DNA of 59,473 nucleotides. Source: Bacillus sp. AFS029637 (GTDB lineage Bacteria; Bacillota; Bacilli; Bacillales; Bacillaceae_G). Location of the stretch: the NCBI RefSeq assembly GCF_002584985.1, contig NZ_NUPZ01000037.1:64072-123544 (forward strand), given 5' to 3'. Of this stretch, positions 26,337 to 34,928 are shown in pieces. Position numbers and translations under genes: made by a program. The notes beneath the pieces were generated by a model, which did not search any database, was not told the origin of the DNA, and was given only the letters and a program-made list of their open reading frames with translations. Positions within the stretch are counted from its first letter, which is position 1; every line of letters starts with the position of its first letter.

Positions 26337-27776
26337 TTAATTTTTCTTTAAAAGAGTTGCTCCTGCAATCCCTGGATGTGTCATTTCGAATGGATCTAGA
26401 ATTAACTCTAAGTCTTCTTGTGACAACACACCATTTTTCACACAAAGTTCTCGAACGGATTGACCTGTTGCAATTGCTTCTTTCGCAACGCGAGCTGCTG
26501 CTTCATAACCGATATGAGGGTTCACGGCTGTAATAATTCCTACACTCTTCTCAACATACTCTTTTAAGCGATCTTCATTCGCTTCAATTCCTTTTAAGCA
26601 ATTATCTGTAAAGGCACGGAAACCGTTATTCATAATGCTAATAGATTGAAGTAAGTTGAAAACAAGTACTGGTTCCATAACGTTTAATTCTAATTGTCCT
26701 GCTTCTGAAGCAAGGCAAATTGTATGGTCGTTACCAATTACTTGGAACGCAATTTGGTTAATCACTTCTGGCATAACAGGGTTTACTTTCCCTGGCATAA
26801 TAGATGAACCTGGTTGACGAGCTGGTAGCATAATTTCTGCTAATCCAACACGTGGACCTGATGCCATTAGACGAAGGTCATTCGCAATTTTAGACATGTT
26901 CATCATACATACTTTTAGTGCTGCAGATACTTCAGTATAAGCATCCGTATTTTGCGTCGCATCTACTAAGTCTTCTGCACCAACAAGTGGTAATTCACTA
27001 ATTGTAGCTAAATGTTTTACAACTGCTTCAATATATTCTGGATCTGCATTTAAGCCTGTACCTACTGCAGTTGCTCCCATGTTTACTTCATATAAATGTT
27101 GACGCGATTGCTGAATTCGTTTCATATCACGTCCAAGTACGCGAGAGTATGCTTTGAATTCTTGTCCAAGACGAATTGGCACAGCATCTTGTAAATGTGT
27201 ACGACCCATTTTAATAACATGATCGAACTGTTCTGCTTTTAATTCAAATACATCATGCATATAACCCATCGTTTGTAATAAGACTTCTAATGCATTTAAT
27301 GTTGCGATATGAATCGCTGTTGGGAATGCATCGTTTGTTGATTGCGCCATATTTACATGACTGTTTGGACTAATATAATGATAGTCTCCCTTTTCCATTC
27401 CTAATAATTCAAGAGCACGATTGGCAATGACTTCATTTGCGTTCATGTTCATTGAAGTACCTGCACCGCCCTGAATTGGATCGACGATGAAATGATCATG
27501 CCATTTTCCTTCTAAAATTTCTTGAGCAGCTTCTGCGATTGCGCCACCCTTGTTCAATTCCAATCTTCCAACATCTGTGTTAGCAAGTGCTGCTGCTTTT
27601 TTCACAATTGCAAACGCTTTAATTAAACCTTCGTGAATTTTGTATCCTGTAATCGGAAAATTCTCTACTGCACGCATCGTTTGTACGCCGTAGTATGCAG
27701 AATTTAGTACTTCTTTTTCACCTAAAAAATCTTTTTCAACTCGCACGCCATTTTTAACTTCAGTTAATGTTGCCAT
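26337..27776 (-). CDS. aspA: Aspartate ammonia-lyase
   Basis: Converts aspartate to fumarate and ammonia. Length 479 aa, matching E. coli AspA (478). The fumarase/aspartase signature GSSIMPGKVNP lies near residue 323, and TSMNMNANEVIANRALE near 106 favours aspartase over class II fumarase. It lies 25 bases after the dicarboxylate/amino-acid symporter gene, in a likely bicistronic operon: uptake of aspartate, then deamination. Upstream regulation sits before gltT. Confidence 0.92.
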   Translation of the reverse strand: MATLTEVKNGVRVEKDFLGEKEVLNSAYYGVQTMRAVENFPITGYKIHEGLIKAFAIVKKAAALANTDVGRLELNKGGAIAEAAQEILEGKWHDHFIVDPIQGGAGTSMNMNANEVIANRALELLGMEKGDYHYISPNSHVNMAQSTNDAFPTAIHIATLNALEVLLQTMGYMHDVFELKAEQFDHVIKMGRTHLQDAVPIRLGQEFKAYSRVLGRDMKRIQQSRQHLYEVNMGATAVGTGLNADPEYIEAVVKHLATISELPLVGAEDLVDATQNTDAYTEVSAALKVCMMNMSKIANDLRLMASGPRVGLAEIMLPARQPGSSIMPGKVNPVMPEVINQIAFQVIGNDHTICLASEAGQLELNVMEPVLVFNLLQSISIMNNGFRAFTDNCLKGIEANEDRLKEYVEKSVGIITAVNPHIGYEAAARVAKEAIATGQSVRELCVKNGVLSQEDLELILDPFEMTHPGIAGATLLKKN

Positions 27777-27801
27777 GATTATTTCACTCCTTAACGATTT
27801 C

Positions 27802-29073
27802 TTATGCTGCTTTTGCTTGTTTGACTGTTTCTACATATTGTTTTGCTTTCTCATTATCGAATTCGCCTTCCCACTTCGACATAACAATGGCCGCTAATGC
27901 ATTTCCTAACACATTGACAGATGAGCGAATCATATCTAAAATACGGTCAATTCCCGCAATTAACGCGATACCTTCTAGTGGTAATCCCATTGAACCTAAC
28001 GTTGCTAATACAACAACGAACGATGCACCTGGAACCCCTGCCATACCTTTGGATGTTAACATGAGAACGAATAATAACGTAATTTGCTCCGTCAGTGACA
28101 TGTGTACACCGTACATTTGTGCAACAAACAATGCCGCTAATGCTTGATAAATAGCCGATCCAGTCAAGTTAAATGTATAACCTGTCGGAATTACGAAAGA
28201 GGCAACTGCCTTTGGACAACCGAACTCTTCCATTTTTCTCATTATATTAGGTAAAACAGCTTCTGAACTTGCTGTCGTAAATGAAAGAATAAGTTCTTCT
28301 TTTAAAATTTTCATTAATGTAAAAATGTTTACTCCAACCATTCGTGCATTAATACCTAATACAATCACAACGAATAGTATAACAGTTACGTATACAGCTA
28401 GCACTAGTTTTCCTAACGGAAGTAATGTTCCTACACCAAATTTTGCAACCGTAACTGCAATTAATGCGAATACACCAAATGGTGCGAATTTCATAACTTG
28501 ATTTGTAACCCAAAACATCGCTTCGAGCACACCTTCAAAGAAGTTAAAGACAGGCTTTCCTTTTTCACCAATTGCCGCAACGCCTAAACCGAATAGTACT
28601 GAGAAGAATATAATCGGTAATAAGTCACCTTGTGCAATAGATTCGAATACGTTTTTCGGTACAATGTGAACAATCGTTTCAGCAAAACCTTTCTTCTCTG
28701 TAGCATCTGCTGTTTCTTTATAAGAAGAAATATCACTTTGCTGCAAACTATTCATATCAACGCCAGTACCTGGTTGGAATATATTTGCTGCAAGTAATCC
28801 CATTAAAATAGCAATCGTCGTAATAATTTCGAAATAAAGAATTGTTTTTCCGCCTAGTTTCCCAAGCTTTTTCATATCACCTACACCAGCTACCGCAACA
28901 ATTAATGCTGAAATAACAATTGGTACTACAATCATTTTAATTAAGTGAATAAATATATCCCCAACTGGTGTGATATAAGAAATCGCCGTTTTATTGCCAT
29001 AAAAGATTGCCCCTACCACAATCCCTAAAACGAGCGCGACAAAAATTTGTGTTGCTAATCCGAATTTTTTCAT
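27802..29073 (-). CDS. gltT: Glutamate/aspartate:cation symporter (DAACS family)
   Basis: A 423-aa membrane protein of the GltP/GltT family, driving acidic amino acid uptake with protons or sodium. Family hallmarks: the serine-rich re-entrant loop SFTTASSEAVLPNIM near residue 268, TGYTFNLTGSAIYQ near 297 and GIDRILDMIRSSVNVLGNA near 372. About eight membrane helices. AAAGGGG precedes the ATG. A cre-like site and TTTTGT-repeat regulator boxes lie upstream, and aspA follows directly. Confidence 0.92.
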   Translation of the reverse strand: MKKFGLATQIFVALVLGIVVGAIFYGNKTAISYITPVGDIFIHLIKMIVVPIVISALIVAVAGVGDMKKLGKLGGKTILYFEIITTIAILMGLLAANIFQPGTGVDMNSLQQSDISSYKETADATEKKGFAETIVHIVPKNVFESIAQGDLLPIIFFSVLFGLGVAAIGEKGKPVFNFFEGVLEAMFWVTNQVMKFAPFGVFALIAVTVAKFGVGTLLPLGKLVLAVYVTVILFVVIVLGINARMVGVNIFTLMKILKEELILSFTTASSEAVLPNIMRKMEEFGCPKAVASFVIPTGYTFNLTGSAIYQALAALFVAQMYGVHMSLTEQITLLFVLMLTSKGMAGVPGASFVVVLATLGSMGLPLEGIALIAGIDRILDMIRSSVNVLGNALAAIVMSKWEGEFDNEKAKQYVETVKQAKAA

Positions 29074-29091
29074 TTATGTTCATCCCCTTTA

Positions 29092-29105
29092 TGCGAACGC
29101 TTTCA
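29092..29105. promoter_or_regulatory. cre-like site (CcpA) upstream of gltT
   Basis: On the minus strand TGAAAGCGTTCGCA, one mismatch from the cre consensus TGWAANCGNTNWCA. It lies between the predicted transcription start and the ribosome binding site, where CcpA would act as a roadblock. Confidence 0.6.
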
Positions 29106-29132
29106 TTTCGTATTTATAAAAGCTACTCACAC

Positions 29133-29138
29133 ATCATA
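29133..29138 (-). promoter_or_regulatory. Probable -10 box of the gltT-aspA promoter
   Basis: TATGAT on the minus strand with no recognisable -35 box. The place of the -35 is taken by TTTTGT repeats, which suggests an activator-dependent promoter. Confidence 0.45.
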
Positions 29139-29149
29139 TAGGCGAACCT

Positions 29150-29186
29150 ACAAAATCATACAAAAACCTACAAGTTCGTCACAAAA
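29150..29186 (-). promoter_or_regulatory. Phased TTTTGT repeats, candidate GlnL-type regulator site
   Basis: Minus strand TTTTGT boxes at 29155-29150 and 29165-29160 form TTTTGT-N4-TTTTGT. A degenerate ACTTGT lies at 29175-29170 and another TTTTGT at 29186-29181, so boxes recur about every helical turn. B. subtilis GlnL is reported to bind TTTTGT-N4-TTTTGT repeats, and a GlnL-like gene is 6 kb away. Confidence 0.6.
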
Positions 29187-29249
29187 AATTCAATTTTTTT
29201 TCTTAAAATATTCATTGACACATATTCCGTAAAAAGAAATAAAATATAC

Positions 29250-29279
29250 TTGATAAAACATCAGATTATTTCGTATAAT
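29250..29279 (+). promoter_or_regulatory. SigmaA promoter of the pyrH2 leader
   Basis: TTGATA, 18-base spacer, TATAAT. This predicts a leader RNA of about 160 bases before pyrH2. Confidence 0.65.
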
Positions 29280-29329
29280 CTAAAAGATATATGTATTCAA
29301 ACAAAAAAGGATGAAAAGGAGTGGATGTT

Positions 29330-29437
29330 ATGAAAAATCATACGAAGAAGTTCATTACATCTATTTCTTTTCTATTTTATTTTTATAAAAAGGAACAAGG
29401 GCATTCGCCCTTGTTCCTTTTTTATTGCTATCTATAG
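29330..29437 (+). CDS. Candidate 35-aa leader peptide before pyrH2
   Basis: An ATG with a near-perfect ribosome binding site (AAAAGGAG, about 8 bases) opens 35 codons rich in Phe, Tyr and Leu. The frame runs through the terminator hairpin at 29390-29424 and stops at TAG immediately overlapping the ribosome binding site of pyrH2. Translating ribosomes would cover the hairpin, so this layout fits attenuation or translational coupling. No function for the peptide itself is suggested. Confidence 0.4.
   Translation: MKNHTKKFITSISFLFYFYKKEQGHSPLFLFYCYL
29390..29424 (+). terminator. Intrinsic terminator between pyrH2 promoter and gene
   Basis: Stem aaaggaacaagggc / gcccttgttccttt followed by TTTATT. 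It lies downstream of the only good promoter and 25 bases before pyrH2, so it is probably an attenuator. Confidence 0.75.
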
Positions 29438-29448
29438 GGGGAATTATT

Positions 29449-30192
29449 ATGAAGCCATATAAACGAGTCTTAATTAAATTAAGCGGCGGCGCACTTGCTG
29501 ATCAATCTGGAAATAGCTTTAACTCGAAACGATTAGAACATATCGCGAATGAAATTTTATCCATCGTTGATTTAGGCATCGAAGTCTCCATCGTAATTGG
29601 TGGTGGTAACATATTCAGAGGTCATTTAGCTGAAGAATGGGGAATTGATCGTGTAGAAGCTGATAATATAGGCACGTTAGGAACTATAATTAACAGCTTA
29701 ATGCTTCGCGGTGTTCTAACTAGTAAAACTGATAAAGAAGTACGCGTTATGACTTCCATCCCTTTTAATGCGGTAGCTGAGCCATATATTCGCTTGCGTG
29801 CAGTACATCATTTAGATAACGGTTATATCGTTATTTTTGGAGGCGGTAACGGGCAGCCATTCGTTACGACAGATTACCCAAGTGTACAAAGAGCCATTGA
29901 AATGAATAGCGATGCCATATTAGTTGCAAAACAAGGAGTAGATGGTGTCTTTACAAGTGATCCAAAACATAACAAATCAGCGAAAATGTATAAAAAACTA
30001 AACTATAACGATATTGTTAGGCAAAACATACAAGTAATGGATCAAGCGGCTTTACTGCTTGCCCGGGACTATAATTTACCAGCACACGTCTTTAACTTTG
30101 ATGAGCCTGGTGTGATGAAAAGAATTTGTTTAGGTGAACATGTTGGGACGTTGATTAATGATGATGTTTCGATGTTGGTGCATGAAAAATAA
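29449..30192 (+). CDS. pyrH: Second UMP kinase
   Basis: Phosphorylates UMP to UDP with ATP. From ATG 29449 (GGGGG upstream) the protein is 247 aa and of the amino-acid-kinase fold: KRVLIKLSGGALA near residue 4, IVIGGGNIFRG near 45, DNIGTLGTIINS near 65 and FTSDPKHNKSAKMYKKL near 165. It differs from a housekeeping PyrH (the frr-linked gene is elsewhere in such genomes). A second UMP kinase of this kind is known from B. anthracis (BA1797). Expression is probably attenuated by the terminator in its leader. Confidence 0.88.
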   Translation: MKPYKRVLIKLSGGALADQSGNSFNSKRLEHIANEILSIVDLGIEVSIVIGGGNIFRGHLAEEWGIDRVEADNIGTLGTIINSLMLRGVLTSKTDKEVRVMTSIPFNAVAEPYIRLRAVHHLDNGYIVIFGGGNGQPFVTTDYPSVQRAIEMNSDAILVAKQGVDGVFTSDPKHNKSAKMYKKLNYNDIVRQNIQVMDQAALLLARDYNLPAHVFNFDEPGVMKRICLGEHVGTLINDDVSMLVHEK

Positions 30193-30232
30193 TATTTTGC
30201 ATCGGAAGTTTTCTTCATCTCTAGAAATTATT

Positions 30233-30324
30233 AGCCTTTTACAAGCAGTTGATCTCCCACCTTGCCTCTTTACTTCAGCCGAATTTCGAGGTGGGAATCT
30301 TACTGCTCGTTAATGCAGGATAAA
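30233..30324 (+). repeat. Dispersed intergenic repeat, copy A
   Basis: Shares with 53707-53787 (inverted) the ordered blocks GCAGTTG, TCTCCC, GAGGTGGG, TCTTACTGCTCGTTA and GATAAA, with a variable hairpin loop between. The 3' part also recurs at 50518-50540. It resembles the bcr-type short repeats of the B. cereus group; exact family not determined. Confidence 0.6.
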
Positions 30325-30361
30325 TAGTCCCCTACTTTGTATAACAAGGGGACTATTTATA
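30320..30361. terminator. Terminator between pyrH2 and the imm11-like gene
   Basis: Stem aaatagtcccc / ggggactattt with A/T-rich flanks on both sides; the two flanking genes converge on it. Confidence 0.75.
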
Positions 30362-30375
30362 ATTTTAGAATTTAT

Positions 30376-30957
30376 TTATGAGAGCTCTTCTGAATCCCAC
30401 ACTTCAATAAATCCAAAACCTTTTAATTCACTTTGTTCAATAAGAGCCTTCAACTCGTCTGAAATAAAGACAACCGTCGGGTGAATTTTGCCATTTATGT
30501 AAACTTTAAAAATCATTTCATTTTGAACAGTATTAAAATCAAACGCGAACTTTTCACAACCTACTACAAGGCCTGTAATCAGTTTTTTAAAGATTGCTTT
30601 ATCTCCATCAATTGCATCTAGTACATTCAATACATGGACCAAGTAATATACCTCACTAGTTGAATTGCGTAAAAGTGGTAAGAATTCAACATTATCGCCT
30701 ATTAAAGGTTCAAGCACTTGCTTGGCTTTTTCACTAATCATTGGTGCACCAGCTCCTCCCCAAAATTTAGGGAAATCACTATAATTATCTCCTTCTATAC
30801 ACTCTATATATATATTGCCCCATGAATTTGCTAAATGAGTTATCGAATTTATTTTTCCATCAATATATTTTTTATGGTCTTAGTCATTTACTTTATAAGG
30901 TAAAAACACACCCTTAGCAGGTAAGGTTTCATCTAAATGAGTAACAGCGTATCCCAT
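30376..30957 (-). pseudogene. Immunity protein (Imm11/DUF1629-like) gene broken by one stop codon
   Basis: From ATG 30957 the frame reads MGYAVTHLDETLPAKGVFLP, then TAA at 30882-30880, then continues in the same frame without another stop to 30376 (193 codons in all). The C-terminal segment FISDELKALIEQSELKGFGF with a final EVWDSE is typical of Imm11-like polymorphic-toxin immunity proteins. WGNIYIECIEGDN lies between the stop and the later ATG at 30741. A 121-aa fragment could start at 30741, but this lacks a strong ribosome binding site. The gene lies directly after a toxin-like remnant. Confidence 0.65.
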
Positions 30958-30961
30958 GTTC

Positions 30962-31171
30962 TCATTTACCAAGTGCCACAATACCATCTATTGTATCTTC
31001 AACAGCTTGACCTGTACCTTCTAAAATACCATCTATAATTTTTTCGGATGTAGATTTTTCGGGAGCTTTCTTGCACACCGCCCCCTCTTCCATTGATCTC
31101 TCCTTTAAATGATCATCAACTTGACGTTTTCTTTCATCAGCAATTTCTTGAATCGAAACGGTCCAATCCAT
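30962..31171 (-). pseudogene. Remnant of a secreted polymorphic-toxin-like gene
   Basis: A short frame, 69 codons from ATG 31171 (AAGGA upstream), open to 31225. It begins MDWTVSIQEIADERK and ends VEDTIDGIVALGK. The last part resembles the linker seen in LXG/pre-toxin proteins (ID-GI-LGK), but no toxin domain follows: the frame stops 4 bases before the immunity gene start. The sequence begins right at the terminator of the cls gene, with no visible promoter. Best read as the residue of a deleted toxin gene. The toxin link is inference from the imm11-like neighbour and weak similarity. Confidence 0.4.
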
Positions 31172-31223
31172 ATTTAATCCTTGTGTACTAAACGCACCCA
31201 CTACCAATAATGAATTATAAAAC

Positions 31224-31258
31224 AAGAAAGAACCTTCTGTTTTTGAAGGTTCTTTCTT
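31224..31258 (-). terminator. Terminator of cls
   Basis: A 14-bp perfect stem aagaaagaaccttc / gaaggttctttctt followed by TTTTAT on the minus strand. Confidence 0.8.
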
Positions 31259-31311
31259 ACTTCTTCTTTGTACTCACTATATCTTTCATTTCAATTATTT
31301 TCATTAAATCA

Positions 31312-32523
31312 TCATAAATAAAAATCCACCAACCCTGCCAACTTCTCCTTACACCGCTCCCAAAATGATAACTTCTCAAAAAACTCTTTCGTCATTTCTT
31401 TTGAATCATGAAAATCTTGCGCTAATGCCTCGTTCACTTCTGATACGATAGTTCCACCATGAATATACAAATTCATCTCATCATTAATATAAAAGCTACG
31501 TGCAGTTATGTTCGTTGTACCGATAACAGTTAATTCATTATCAATCAGCATTAACTTTCCATGAAACATCCCTTTTTTATAACCATATACTTTAATTCCA
31601 TTATTAACAGCTTGACGTATGTAAGGATAGGCCGCCTCTTTAATAAGAGGAATATCTGGTTTATATGACCAAAGTATTTTTACTGTGACGCCACGTTTTT
31701 GTGCCGCGATTAAAGCGTTCATTAATCCTTTATTTTTCGCTATAAAATACGGCGTCGTAACGACAACCGAATGCTTCGCTTGGTTTATTAACTCAACATA
31801 TTTTTCAGCGACGTGATGCCCGTTGTAACTAGCTATCGTATGTAACGTGTTCCCTTTACTAGCTTTATTCGTACTTCTCTTTATATGTTCTTTCGTATCT
31901 CGTTTCCAATCTAAAGCGAACTGTTCTTCTAAATCTTTTGCTCCTTCTCCTTTTATCCGCACATGATAGTCACGCCAATATCCAAATCGCTTATCTTTTC
32001 CTAAGTACTCATCTCCCATATTAAACCCACCTGTATAGCCGATCTCCCCATCAATCGTTGTAATACGGCGATGATTACGGTGATGTAGTGAATAAAATCC
32101 GAACGGCAATTCCAGTTTTCTACTATATGTAAAATGTACACCACTTTCCCGCAATTCCTTTATCATCTTTCTTTCAAATGATAAATCATTAATGCGATCA
32201 ACTGATAAATAGACGTTTACTCCTTCTTTTGCCTTCTCTTTTAATAAGTTTAAAAAAGTATGGCTACTTTTATCATCCGACAAAATAAAAAAATACGTGT
32301 AAATAGAACTTTTCGCTTCTTTTATATCCGTAAATAACTGTTTATAAAAAGGCTTTCCTTCTACATATAATTGAAAGTCACTATAATGAGGGGCATACTC
32401 TGTCGGCATATTTTTCCCAGCTTCCATTTTCCGTCCGAGTGTAACATCAATATGCATCCAAATTAAAACCAAAACTAATATACCAATAATGATAGAAGTA
32501 ACTCGTAATATTTTCTTAATCAT
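31312..32523 (-). CDS. cls: Cardiolipin synthase, phospholipase D family
   Basis: Joins two phosphatidylglycerols to cardiolipin in the membrane. At 403 aa it has one N-terminal membrane helix (residues 5-25) and two PLD modules. The second catalytic motif is intact (HGKLMLID near 320). The first reads H151-R-R153-I-T-T-I-D158, with arginine where the HxKxxxxD motif has lysine. GG-N after each motif (GYTGGFNMG, GTTNIT) is kept. Own terminator at 31224-31258; no operon partners. If the Lys is essential the enzyme may be weak or altered. Confidence 0.85.
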   Translation of the reverse strand: MIKKILRVTSIIIGILVLVLIWMHIDVTLGRKMEAGKNMPTEYAPHYSDFQLYVEGKPFYKQLFTDIKEAKSSIYTYFFILSDDKSSHTFLNLLKEKAKEGVNVYLSVDRINDLSFERKMIKELRESGVHFTYSRKLELPFGFYSLHHRNHRRITTIDGEIGYTGGFNMGDEYLGKDKRFGYWRDYHVRIKGEGAKDLEEQFALDWKRDTKEHIKRSTNKASKGNTLHTIASYNGHHVAEKYVELINQAKHSVVVTTPYFIAKNKGLMNALIAAQKRGVTVKILWSYKPDIPLIKEAAYPYIRQAVNNGIKVYGYKKGMFHGKLMLIDNELTVIGTTNITARSFYINDEMNLYIHGGTIVSEVNEALAQDFHDSKEMTKEFFEKLSFWERCKEKLAGLVDFYL

Positions 32524-32596
32524 TTTAATTTCCTTCCGCTCATTTTCTTTCCACCTTTCTATTTTGTCATTCCAATTTAGATTTCATGCTTCATAC

Positions 32597-32631
32597 AAAA
32601 AAAGGATGCGACTTAACGTCACACCCTTTTT
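32597..32631 (-). terminator. Terminator of the ABC exporter operon
   Basis: Stem aaaaaggatgcgac / gtcacacccttttt (two mismatches) followed by TTTGT on the minus strand. Confidence 0.75.
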
Positions 32632-32634
32632 CCA

Positions 32635-33780
32635 TTAAACAAAGTTCCTCGCATCATTATTCCTTCCAAACTTATAAATAGCAATTAAGAAGAACGCAAT
32701 CGCAAAGGCGAATAAGATTAAAATGTTTAAATATAACTCAGAGAATGGAATTCCTTGCTGTAGTTTTGCTATCGTATCTAATAACCAACGCTGCGGAAGA
32801 AAATCAGCTACTTTTTGTACCGCTTTTGGCATAATGTCGTACGGGAAATAACATCCAGCAAGTAAACATGTTGGTACTATCACTAGATTTTGCAATGCAT
32901 TTGAAGCAGTTGAACTTTTTGAAAAAGACACAATGACTAATGATAAACCAATTGCAATTAAAGCGAATATCATAAGCACACCAATCATTACTATGAAAGG
33001 CATATTAATATTTGTATGAAAAACATTCGTCATAAATAGTACTGCAATGACAATTTGCAATGTTAATATCATCATATTTACCGCGACATTGGATAATATA
33101 AATTTCTTTCCGTCAATTGGTGTTGATAATAATCTAAAGTACGTTCTATTCTCTTTTTCTTTTAAAATAAATCCTGATAAGTTCACTGCTGAAAACAGCA
33201 TAAACATAATAAGATAACCCATCGTTTGGTTTGTCATATCTTTATTTTTCGAAGTATCTTCTAGCGTCTCCGTTTTCATTTTAAATGAACTTTTTTGATA
33301 CCCTGCGTACATATTATCAAATGCACTTTGATCTGTTCCTGCCACTTTACTAATAGCTGCTACATTATCAATATAGTTGTATAAATATGATTTTATAAAT
33401 CCTGTTACTTGATCACCTTTAATTGATGAAATTTCAATATGATCTGGTTTCCCTTCTCGAACACTTTTTGAAAAACCAGAATCTAATATAATAACTCCAT
33501 CAAGTTTTTTGGAAGTGAGTTTATCTTCTACTTCAGACTCCTTAACCTTACTCACATTTACATGTTCTAATCCTTCTAAAAATTTCACCGTGTCATTTGC
33601 TATCGGCTCATTTTCTTTATTTACAATCCCGATATTTAACGTTCCTTGCCCTGCATTTCCGTATATCGAAAAAGAGATGAGCGTTCCGATTATTGGCAAA
33701 CTAATAATAATGAATAACCCTTTTTTATTTTTCAAAAGTACAGATAACGTTTTTTGTATGAGCCATAAAATATCTTTCAT
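32635..33780 (-). CDS. ABC-2 type permease, LnrN-like
   Basis: A 381-aa membrane protein: helix near residues 20-40, a long extracytoplasmic domain to about 170, then five to six helices, the ABC2_membrane_3 layout. ATG 33780 is preceded by GAGGGGC and lies one base after the stop of the first permease gene, so translation is coupled. With the neighbouring permease and ATPase it forms an exporter like B. subtilis LnrLMN (YfiLMN), which confers linearmycin resistance. Substrate in this organism not known. Confidence 0.8.
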   Translation of the reverse strand: MKDILWLIQKTLSVLLKNKKGLFIIISLPIIGTLISFSIYGNAGQGTLNIGIVNKENEPIANDTVKFLEGLEHVNVSKVKESEVEDKLTSKKLDGVIILDSGFSKSVREGKPDHIEISSIKGDQVTGFIKSYLYNYIDNVAAISKVAGTDQSAFDNMYAGYQKSSFKMKTETLEDTSKNKDMTNQTMGYLIMFMLFSAVNLSGFILKEKENRTYFRLLSTPIDGKKFILSNVAVNMMILTLQIVIAVLFMTNVFHTNINMPFIVMIGVLMIFALIAIGLSLVIVSFSKSSTASNALQNLVIVPTCLLAGCYFPYDIMPKAVQKVADFLPQRWLLDTIAKLQQGIPFSELYLNILILFAFAIAFFLIAIYKFGRNNDARNFV

Positions 33781-33781
33781 A

Positions 33782-34891
33782 CTATAGCCCCTCCCGTCTA
33801 CGTAATGCAATAATTGCAATTAATAAAAAGAGTGCTGATATTCCAAGGTTTAAAAAAATGACTGGTAGTGCTGCCCCTACATCATTCGCATAAATAATTT
33901 TCATAACAGCTGTATTTGCCCAAGTTAATGGCGATAAATTCGTAACAAAATTTTCTTCTACTACGAAATATGCACCACCAAAAATAGAAGCTAATTGCAC
34001 TACTACCATAATAATTGCTCTCGATGCTTCAGCTGTTTTCGTAATATATCCGATTCCTAAACCGAAGCTAATTGCTAGAAAGACTTGTGTTAATAAAATA
34101 ATAAATATAATTCCAAGATGGTCGCCCCAATTTGCTTGAAAAACAAATTTACTAAATAACATGACTAGTAATATGCACAGGGCATTTGCTACTAGGCTAC
34201 CAAGTACTTTTCCAATGAATATTTCAGCCTTACTTATAGGTGCAGCAATGAGACGATCTCCTGTTTTACGTATTCGTTCTCCTCGAATTAAAGAACTCGC
34301 TCCCATCGCAGCATATAGTGCAATCATCGTCGTCATTGCAACCGCATAATAATCCATAGAACCTGGTTTTTTCGCAGCTTGTAAAGATGTTTCTTTTATA
34401 TAATCATTATGATTTCCGTTTGAAATAACTGCGTTAACCTTACTAGGATCTACTTTTACAACTTCGGTCACTACATTGTACTTATCAACAAATGTTGTAA
34501 GCATACCTTCCACAATACTTCCTTCAATACTACTTTTGTCACTTCCGTACAATTTTGCGCCATCTTTATTTAACTCTACATAAGCAGCATATTTATTTTG
34601 CTTTACTTCTTCTTTCCCATCTATACTGCCGGAAGCTTTTTTAAAATGAATACCCGATTTATCGACTTCTTTCGTAAATGCTTCAAATGATTGAGAAAAC
34701 GTACTACTCGCTTCATCTTTATATAGCACTTGTATATCTTTAATAGAATGACTATCACTATTAAATGCGTCACTTAACGCTGTCCCTAACACAAGCATAA
34801 GCACAATCGGAAATGCTAACATAAAAACTAAAGTTCTTACGTCCCTGAAATCTCTCTTAATATGCATAATTGCAATATTGAAGATGTTCAA
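33782..34891 (-). CDS. ABC-2 type permease, LnrM-like
   Basis: A 369-aa membrane protein with the same plan as its neighbour: N-terminal helix (about 20-40), extracytoplasmic domain, then a helical bundle from about residue 180 (YAVAMTTMIALYAAMGAS). TTG start with AGGGAGG 8 bases upstream. Second gene of the ABC operon, 37 bases after the ATPase. The two permeases probably form the heterodimeric channel. Confidence 0.8.
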   Translation of the reverse strand: MNIFNIAIMHIKRDFRDVRTLVFMLAFPIVLMLVLGTALSDAFNSDSHSIKDIQVLYKDEASSTFSQSFEAFTKEVDKSGIHFKKASGSIDGKEEVKQNKYAAYVELNKDGAKLYGSDKSSIEGSIVEGMLTTFVDKYNVVTEVVKVDPSKVNAVISNGNHNDYIKETSLQAAKKPGSMDYYAVAMTTMIALYAAMGASSLIRGERIRKTGDRLIAAPISKAEIFIGKVLGSLVANALCILLVMLFSKFVFQANWGDHLGIIFIILLTQVFLAISFGLGIGYITKTAEASRAIIMVVVQLASIFGGAYFVVEENFVTNLSPLTWANTAVMKIIYANDVGAALPVIFLNLGISALFLLIAIIALRRREGL

Positions 34892-34928
34892 TTGATGAAC
34901 CTCCCTTTACCTTTTCTTCATTTACCTT

